Source: Dolichospermum compactum NIES-806
GTDB taxonomy: Bacteria; Cyanobacteriota; Cyanobacteriia; Cyanobacteriales; Nostocaceae
Length of the DNA stretch: 11,719 bases
Assembly (NCBI RefSeq): GCF_002368115.1
Contig: NZ_AP018316.1
Coordinates: forward strand, 2,137,650-2,149,368
Direction of reading: 5' to 3'
The notes beneath the pieces were generated by a model, which did no database searches, had not been told where the DNA came from, and saw only the letters and a program-made list of their open reading frames with translations. How positions within the stretch are numbered: the stretch's first letter is position 1; the number at the start of each line of letters is the position of its first letter. Below are positions 7,269 through 11,719 of the stretch, piece after piece. A program made the translations under genes and the position numbers.

Positions 7269-7277
7269 ATCAGGATA
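7269..7277. repeat. IS4 element target-site duplication, right
   Basis: atcaggata, directly after the right inverted repeat and identical to 6085-6093. Confidence 0.88.
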
Positions 7278-7299
7278 ATATAGGAATTTACTACTTAAA

Positions 7300-7512
7300 T
7301 TAAATCAAAACTTCAACTTCTTGGGCGATACTTGTAGGTTGGGGAATTGGTAAACCTGACTCTATTAAACCTTCTATATGAAATTCTATTGCTTCAACAA
7401 TCATTTGTTGAACTTCTACTAATGTTTCAGCTACAGCTATACAACCGGGTAAGTCGGGAACATAAGCACCATAACTGCTGTTTCCCTTTTCAATTACTAC
7501 TGTATAACGCAT
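7300..7512 (-). CDS. hicB: HicB-family antitoxin
   Basis: A 70-aa HicB-like protein: MRYTVVIEKGNSSYGAYVPDLPGCIAVAET is the typical partial RNase-H-like fold with the Y-P-D-x-P-G-C turn, followed by the helix VEVQQMIVEAIEFHIEGL. It is expected to bind and block HicA. It ends without the helix-turn-helix or ribbon-helix-helix tail that longer HicB proteins use to repress their own promoter. The start chosen is ATG at 7512, not the upstream Met ten codons earlier, because GGAGG (7520-7524) lies 7 bases ahead and the start overlaps the hicA stop as TAATG, pointing to translational coupling. The right IS4 target duplication lies 23 bp past its stop. Confidence 0.88.
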   Translation of the reverse strand: MRYTVVIEKGNSSYGAYVPDLPGCIAVAETLVEVQQMIVEAIEFHIEGLIESGLPIPQPTSIAQEVEVLI

Positions 7513-7703
7513 TATTCTTCCTCCAATTGTGCTTGTTTCCATATACTTTTTAGTGTACCAATGGGTACGTCAATATTGGGTTTACCGGAAACTGTAACTA
7601 TACCAAGTTTATCAGGATGTTTAAACTGTCGGTGACTTCCTCTAGTTCTGGCTAAATACCAACCATCCGCTTCTAGTCGCTGAATTACTGCTCGTACTTT
7701 CAT
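7512..7703 (-). CDS. hicA: HicA-family mRNA interferase toxin
   Basis: A 63-aa toxin with the double-stranded-RNA-binding-like fold of HicA. The key motif GSHRQFKHP (residues 22-30) carries the catalytic His24, and the strands VTVSGKPNIDVPIGTLKSIWKQAQL follow as in the family. HicA cleaves mRNA and halts growth when not bound by HicB. Length is normal and no key residue is missing. The start ATG at 7703 has no evident ribosome binding site. A truncated Uma2 unit with an intact promoter ends 43 bp upstream on the same strand, so hicAB may be transcribed from it. Its stop overlaps the hicB start by one base. Confidence 0.88.
   Translation of the reverse strand: MKVRAVIQRLEADGWYLARTRGSHRQFKHPDKLGIVTVSGKPNIDVPIGTLKSIWKQAQLEEE
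7520..7524 (-). promoter_or_regulatory. hicB ribosome binding site inside hicA
   Basis: GGAGG on the minus strand, 7 bases before the hicB ATG at 7512 and within the last codons of hicA. It decides the start and implies strong hicB translation relative to hicA, whose own start has no clear Shine-Dalgarno. Confidence 0.75.
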
Positions 7704-7746
7704 ATTAACATTTATTTCTAATCAATAGTTTAATTTATTTTTATAA

Positions 7747-7917
7747 TTAATTATGTAGATTATACATCAGACTTAATATTTCTCCAATTTCACTAGATTC
7801 TATATCCGATGGACCCATAATTAAAATATTTCCTTCCTGTAGTTCTATTTGATAGTCGTTATCATCATCTTTTAATATTTGTTCTATTTTTTCTAAGTTG
7901 TTAATTGTGAGAGTCAT
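7747..7917 (-). pseudogene. Truncated Uma2 gene start with intact leader, copy R
   Basis: From ATG at 7917 the frame reads MTLTINNLEKIEQILKDDDN and continues as the Uma2 copies do to ESSEIG (residue 45). It then leaves the family abruptly (EILSLMYNLHN) and stops at 7747, giving only 56 aa. The PD-(D/E)xK core is lost, so no nuclease can be made. The leader, ribosome binding site and -10 box are kept. At the DNA level the part nearest the break matches copy B (ccgatggaccc), while sequence nearer the start matches copy A (atatttcc and the first 33 codons), so it is a mosaic or a third lineage. It may still be transcribed into hicA, which starts 43 bp downstream. Confidence 0.8.
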
Positions 7918-7955
7918 ATAATTTTCATCTCCAGTGATATTTGTGATGATTTGAT

Positions 7956-7964
7956 ATTATAGCA
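7956..7964 (-). promoter_or_regulatory. Extended -10 promoter ahead of Uma2 remnant and hicAB
   Basis: The minus strand reads TGC-TATAAT, 38 bases before the remnant's ATG at 7917, exactly as in the two intact Uma2 leaders. The upstream side runs into the inverted-repeat element at 7967-8031 after two bases, so any -35 contact would lie in that element. Confidence 0.62.
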
Positions 7965-7966
7965 TT

Positions 7967-8031
7967 GTAGGGTGTGTCAGATATTACCAATCTGTTTATT
8001 GATATAATTTATGCAGTCTGACGCACCCTAC
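7967..8031. repeat. 65-bp element with 15-bp inverted ends, copy 2
   Basis: gtagggtgtgtcaga (7967-7981) and tctgacgcaccctac (8017-8031) pair at 14 of 15 positions, the odd pair being G-T. It shares its ends with the element at 4493-4556. It fills the gap between the restriction enzyme gene and the Uma2 remnant's promoter, and its right end supplies the stop codon of the restriction enzyme gene (8028-8030). It may act as a terminator hairpin for that gene. Confidence 0.7.
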
Positions 8032-11000
8032 CTATCTATTTTTATGTCTGCATATTCTTTTTCTGTTAATGTAAATTCAGGATCTATTATTTTTACTTCT
8101 TTATAAGAGAGTTCGTAAAGTTTATAAACCATATTGTCTATTTGTTGTTCTAATGCGGTGGTGTCTTTACCTTGTGTTTTATAGAGTAAAATATTATCTA
8201 CTAATTTAATGAATTTCTCTTGGTTTGGGGCTTTTTTTATTCGCATATTACCTACTGGCGTAGGATAATACTCAAAGCGGTAATCCATTAATTTACCATA
8301 ACTTTTGAAATAGTAGTCTAAAACTTTTGAATTAAGCAAAGCCAGTAAATATTTTAAACTGTAATCTTTAACATCAACTTTTAAACAAACGATAGTAGTA
8401 TCAGCACTTGAATAGAAACTATTATTATCATAGCAAAAAGTATTTTCTGACGCTTTGAACCTACATATTAATTTTTCACTATTAAATAATTTAGGTTCTC
8501 TTGTTCTATGAAGATCAAACCATCTAAGATTACCTTTTTTGACTTCAGTTCTATTTTCTAATTTATCTATATATTTAAGAAAATGAGATTTTATATTAGG
8601 AAAATCATCTAAATTTTCAATACTTTTTGTATAAATTAAATATCTTTCTTTAACTTGATTAATATAAAATTTATGAATATCTCCAACTTTTAGCCATTTT
8701 TTTAATAATTCTTTTGGAAAATTTTTTATTAAATAATCTTCGATAATAAAAGCAGAATCTCTGCCAGTAATTATGCCTTGCTTACAGTGAGCAATATCTG
8801 ATAATAAGATTGTATTGCTTTCAATTTTTTGAATTAAAAAAGAACCTTTTTGATCTTTTAAAACCCAATTTATTTTATCAATATTTGCTTTAGGTATTTC
8901 TAAACTTTGAAATTCATCAAGATTTACTATCTCTATCTTTTTTCCAGAATGGTCTCTGTAAAAAAATGTATATGCTGCTGTTTTGTTATTTTTAAAACTT
9001 GTAATACCTGTTTTAATTCCAATACCATCGAAAACAGTAATATTCTTAAAATCTACTATTTCAGTAAATGTGACATTTTCTGCTAAATACTTACGCAGCT
9101 TTGATGCAAACTCTGCTTCGAGCCAATACCGTGAAGTTATGAATGTTATAAAAGCATTAGATTTTGCCAACTCGACAGCACAAATAAAGAAGTAATAATA
9201 AATATCTGCTTTGCCATCAAATATGGCAGGATAAGTAAGTTTTAATACTTCTCTCTCTTCTGATGAATACATTTTAAAGTTTAAAAATGGCGGATTTCCA
9301 ATTACAATATCAAAACCCACATTTTCCACAAGTTGCTGATTCATCACTTCAGGAAAATCTAACTTCCAATCAAAGAAATTAAGAGACTTATCAGGATTAT
9401 TTTTTAATTGTTTAAGTTCCTTAATATTTTGTTTCCAACCAACAGTTTGTAAATAAATTTCCGTTTGCTTAGTTAAAGTTTTACCCTTACCAGTGGGTTT
9501 ATCTTCCATACCTTTAGTTTTAATCATCAATTCCAATTGACTTATCAACAAATCAATTTTCAAATCACGGATATCAGCAGCTAATTTTTTCTTATCGCTA
9601 TCTGGACTAAAAAACTCTTTTTGTTTATCACTAATTTTCCTTAAAATTTCTTGAGGTTGGTAAACATCAACTAAAATACTTCCTTGTGTAACATCTTTTA
9701 TTTCCCAATCAATATCAATAATATCATCACCAAACTTACTCACCAAACTATTACCCACCACAATTTTATAATCAAGATTAGGTAAAGCTTTTGGTTTATC
9801 TTCATCTACTATTAAACTCAACCAAAAACGCAATCTAGCAATATCCACAGCACCGCGTTCAATATCCACCCCATAAATACTATTTTGGATAATATTCAAC
9901 TTCACATCCGAAGCATTAAAATTAGTCGTATTCCCGAATTCAAAAGTATGTAGAGTTTGTTTTGCGGTAAATATTTCATGTAACAAACCCATAGGAAAAG
10001 CACCAGAACCAATAGCAGGATCACAAATCTTTACCTTATCCAATGCAATATTCAAATGTCTGAACCATGATTTATAGGATTCCTTTGATTTGCTTGATTT
10101 TTCGAGAATATCTATATTTATTTCTTTCTTTTTGATGAATTGTGTAATCAACTCCTTTTGATTTTCTTCTATCAAGGTAATCCCTAAATCAGAAAAATCA
10201 CAGTTTAGACAATAGGTATTCAGATATTCAATTAAACTTTCCTGACACATATAATGGACAATTTCTTTCGGAGTGTAATATGCACCCTTATCTTTATTAT
10301 CTTCTAGTAAATTCTCAAAAATATGACCCAACATTTCCGGGTCAACAGCTATGGTATGATCAAGAGGATCATCCTCATAAATAGTGAAATTGTACTGGTC
10401 AAAAACGTTAAATAGATTTGCAAATAAATGATCAGGAAAAATTAAATTCCGATGATTTGGATTCTCTTCCTCAAATAAACCCCCATTCAAGTAGGGTATT
10501 TTATAAGATGGATTTTCAATAAATAAATCATTAGCGCGTTTTGTGTTTAAAGTATCAAAAAACAGCACAGATAAAAAATATTTATAAAAAAGTTCCTTAT
10601 CGGTAAAATTCTGAAACTGATTAGTTAAAAAATGATGATCACCATTTCCCCAATCTTCATTTTCTGGTACACCCAACCAGCCTTTTTTCTGAATAAAATA
10701 TAAAAATACAATTCTTCCTAATAACTTTTTACTAAAATCACGAATAGCTTTTTTATCACCGTTAAAGATAGTTTGAGAAATCCCAGGTTGGGAAATGATA
10801 TATTCACAGAAATTATTATAATGTTCTTTATATTTCTCAAAAAATGTTTTAGAAAGTTTCTCTACAGAAAACGCTTCTTTGACATCTTCTAAACTAACTT
10901 TATTACCCTTATTAATAATCTGTTCAAACCGTTCTCCAGCAGTTCTAATACTTTCACCCTCACCTAATATATAAGTATAGCGTTTAGGTTCGGTTTTAAT

Positions 11001-11396
11001 TTGAATAAATTCGCCCTCTGCGTCATAACCCGTCAATTCAGAAACGTAAGTAAACCGCCAATTTACACTTTCTGGATGATGATAAACAATAAAAGCACCA
11101 TCAATATTTTTCCAATACTTACGCAATAAATTTCTTAATCCTACGCGATTACGTTCTAAAATAATCCCCTGTGCAAGTGTAACTTCATAAACTGCAATTT
11201 GTCTATCAATACCATCTTCATTCAGTAATATATAGCCTAATTTTTGAGCATTAGTAGCAACATGATGATCAATACCTGTCAAGTTTTCAGGAGTTGCTAA
11301 TAATTGCACATTAGCAAATGTTTCTCCTAAAAATTGCTTCCATTTAGCTTGATTGTAACGTTGATTAAATAGGTCTTGAATTTGTTGTTTTTTCAT
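8028..11396 (-). CDS. Type IIG restriction-modification enzyme (Eco57I-like), N6-adenine methylase
   Basis: A 1122-aa single-chain enzyme. Residues 1-150 look like the N-terminal nuclease domain (IAVYEVTLAQ at 68-76, then ERNRVGLRNLLRKYW and WRFTYVSEL). A helical linker follows. The methylase has motif X GAYYTPKEIV (371-380), SAM motif I DPAIGSGAF (459-467), motif II YGVDIERGAVDIARLRFW (508-525) and the adenine-methylase motif IV NPPF (701-704). The target-recognition part starts near DIAHCKQGIITGRDSAF (867-883) and holds a TaqI-C-like segment YLLALLNSKVLDYYF (1016-1030). Such enzymes methylate adenine at, and cut beside, one short site. In the putative nuclease motif the sequence is E71-V-T73 where E-x-K would be expected. 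No separate restriction, specificity or BREX/DISARM partner genes are present. The gene has AT-rich codons and no HIP1 site over 3.4 kb, which suggests transfer. Start ATG at 11396; only a weak GGGGAT precedes it. Confidence 0.87.
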   Translation of the reverse strand: MKKQQIQDLFNQRYNQAKWKQFLGETFANVQLLATPENLTGIDHHVATNAQKLGYILLNEDGIDRQIAVYEVTLAQGIILERNRVGLRNLLRKYWKNIDGAFIVYHHPESVNWRFTYVSELTGYDAEGEFIQIKTEPKRYTYILGEGESIRTAGERFEQIINKGNKVSLEDVKEAFSVEKLSKTFFEKYKEHYNNFCEYIISQPGISQTIFNGDKKAIRDFSKKLLGRIVFLYFIQKKGWLGVPENEDWGNGDHHFLTNQFQNFTDKELFYKYFLSVLFFDTLNTKRANDLFIENPSYKIPYLNGGLFEEENPNHRNLIFPDHLFANLFNVFDQYNFTIYEDDPLDHTIAVDPEMLGHIFENLLEDNKDKGAYYTPKEIVHYMCQESLIEYLNTYCLNCDFSDLGITLIEENQKELITQFIKKKEINIDILEKSSKSKESYKSWFRHLNIALDKVKICDPAIGSGAFPMGLLHEIFTAKQTLHTFEFGNTTNFNASDVKLNIIQNSIYGVDIERGAVDIARLRFWLSLIVDEDKPKALPNLDYKIVVGNSLVSKFGDDIIDIDWEIKDVTQGSILVDVYQPQEILRKISDKQKEFFSPDSDKKKLAADIRDLKIDLLISQLELMIKTKGMEDKPTGKGKTLTKQTEIYLQTVGWKQNIKELKQLKNNPDKSLNFFDWKLDFPEVMNQQLVENVGFDIVIGNPPFLNFKMYSSEEREVLKLTYPAIFDGKADIYYYFFICAVELAKSNAFITFITSRYWLEAEFASKLRKYLAENVTFTEIVDFKNITVFDGIGIKTGITSFKNNKTAAYTFFYRDHSGKKIEIVNLDEFQSLEIPKANIDKINWVLKDQKGSFLIQKIESNTILLSDIAHCKQGIITGRDSAFIIEDYLIKNFPKELLKKWLKVGDIHKFYINQVKERYLIYTKSIENLDDFPNIKSHFLKYIDKLENRTEVKKGNLRWFDLHRTREPKLFNSEKLICRFKASENTFCYDNNSFYSSADTTIVCLKVDVKDYSLKYLLALLNSKVLDYYFKSYGKLMDYRFEYYPTPVGNMRIKKAPNQEKFIKLVDNILLYKTQGKDTTALEQQIDNMVYKLYELSYKEVKIIDPEFTLTEKEYADIKIDR

Positions 11397-11403
11397 AATA
11401 TTA

Positions 11404-11419
11404 AGATCCCCGACTTCTT
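11404..11419. repeat. Left half of the gatccccgacttctt hairpin repeat
   Basis: agatccccgacttctt matches the left arm of the hairpins at 4367 and 6032, but the right arm is missing. It sits in the 54-bp gap between the partial Uma2 gene and the restriction enzyme gene, and on the minus strand its ggggat is the only purine stretch ahead of the latter's start. Confidence 0.5.
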
Positions 11420-11450
11420 TTTGAATGATGTAAATAATATCTAGTCTTTG

Positions 11451-11719
11451 TTATTGCTGTTTTAGCCACTGTCGAAACTTTCTTAAAGTAAGACTTCTCC
11501 CAAAAATCCGACTTTCTTCAACAAATTGGGGAATTATTTCTGCAATTGGTAAATTAGGAAAATTAGGACTAATTTTTGATTCTATATATTTACCATCTTG
11601 CCAAATATTAATCTGTAATTTATCATTTTCATATCGCCATACTTCGGGAACTGCTAAAGCTAAATAAGCATCTAATTGTGTTTTGGAAGTAACATCAATT
11701 TCTATCACTAATAGGATTT
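11451..11719 (-). CDS. Uma2-family (DUF820) putative endonuclease, 5' part outside window
   Basis: The C-terminal ~89 residues of a Uma2 protein. The visible part begins ILLVIEIDVTSKTQLDAYLAL and PEVWRYENDKLQINIW, the conserved Glu, Lys and V-W-R-Y segments of the family, and ends FGRSLTLRKFRQWLKQQ at 11451. The frame is open through position 11719, so the GTG at 11708 is an internal Val codon and not the start; the N-terminus with VDGE and PD lies beyond the window. It belongs to a different Uma2 subgroup from copies A and B. Its stop is 54 bp ahead of the restriction enzyme start on the same strand, so the two may share a transcript. Confidence 0.82.
   Translation of the reverse strand, partial: ILLVIEIDVTSKTQLDAYLALAVPEVWRYENDKLQINIWQDGKYIESKISPNFPNLPIAEIIPQFVEESRIFGRSLTLRKFRQWLKQQ

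Noticed and set aside
7513..7542. Ten-codon N-terminal extension of HicB starting at 7542
   Set aside because: It has no family similarity, and a strong GGAGG sits at the right distance from the internal ATG at 7512.
8028..11396. BREX PglX or DISARM methylase as the identity of the 1122-aa protein
   Set aside because: No partner genes of those systems are nearby, and the nuclease-methylase-target-recognition layout fits a stand-alone type IIG enzyme. Genes outside the window could change this.

Overview
The window looks like a piece of a cyanobacterial chromosome, most likely a filamentous Nostocales species of the Anabaena/Nostoc/Dolichospermum kind. The evidence is five HIP1 octamers (gcgatcgc), the number of Uma2-family (DUF820) genes, a FIST-domain protein, and intergenic repeats of types common in that group. 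The genus is inferred from general familiarity, not from a search.

Positions 1-4293 look like ordinary chromosome. A Uma2 gene broken by a frameshift (6-553, +) is followed by a 450-bp repeat-rich gap holding two MITE-like palindromic elements and a GC-rich hairpin. Next comes trmB (1004-1645, -, tRNA m7G46 methyltransferase, TTG start), then a divergently transcribed calcineurin-like phosphoesterase (1796-2896, +), and a convergent two-domain FIST sensor-like protein (3055-4293, -). All five HIP1 sites lie in this part.

Positions 4294-11719 are accessory DNA: AT-rich, without HIP1, full of small inverted-repeat elements, and with every gene except one transposase on the minus strand. Two tandem Uma2 paralogs about 90% identical (4670-5224 and 5412-5966) each carry the same ~50-bp leader with an extended -10 promoter. 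A third copy of leader plus gene start (7747-7917) is cut off after about 45 codons and sits directly ahead of a hicA-hicB toxin-antitoxin pair (7512-7703, 7300-7512). A complete IS4-family element (6094-7268, +), with 14-bp terminal inverted repeats and a 9-bp target duplication, separates the Uma2 pair from hicAB. A single-chain type IIG restriction-modification enzyme of 1122 aa (8028-11396, -) fills most of the remainder. It is preceded by the C-terminal part of another Uma2 gene (11451-11719, -) that runs off the window.

Taken together, 4.3-11.7 kb reads as a small defence or mobility island: restriction-modification, toxin-antitoxin, repeated Uma2 nuclease-like modules, an insertion sequence and MITEs. 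The Uma2 gene, its promoter and its ribosome binding site appear to have been copied as one unit, and one broken copy may now drive hicAB. The type IIG enzyme reads E-V-T at the place where I would expect the E-x-K of its nuclease motif, so it may methylate without cutting. No CRISPR array, tRNA or rRNA gene was seen.
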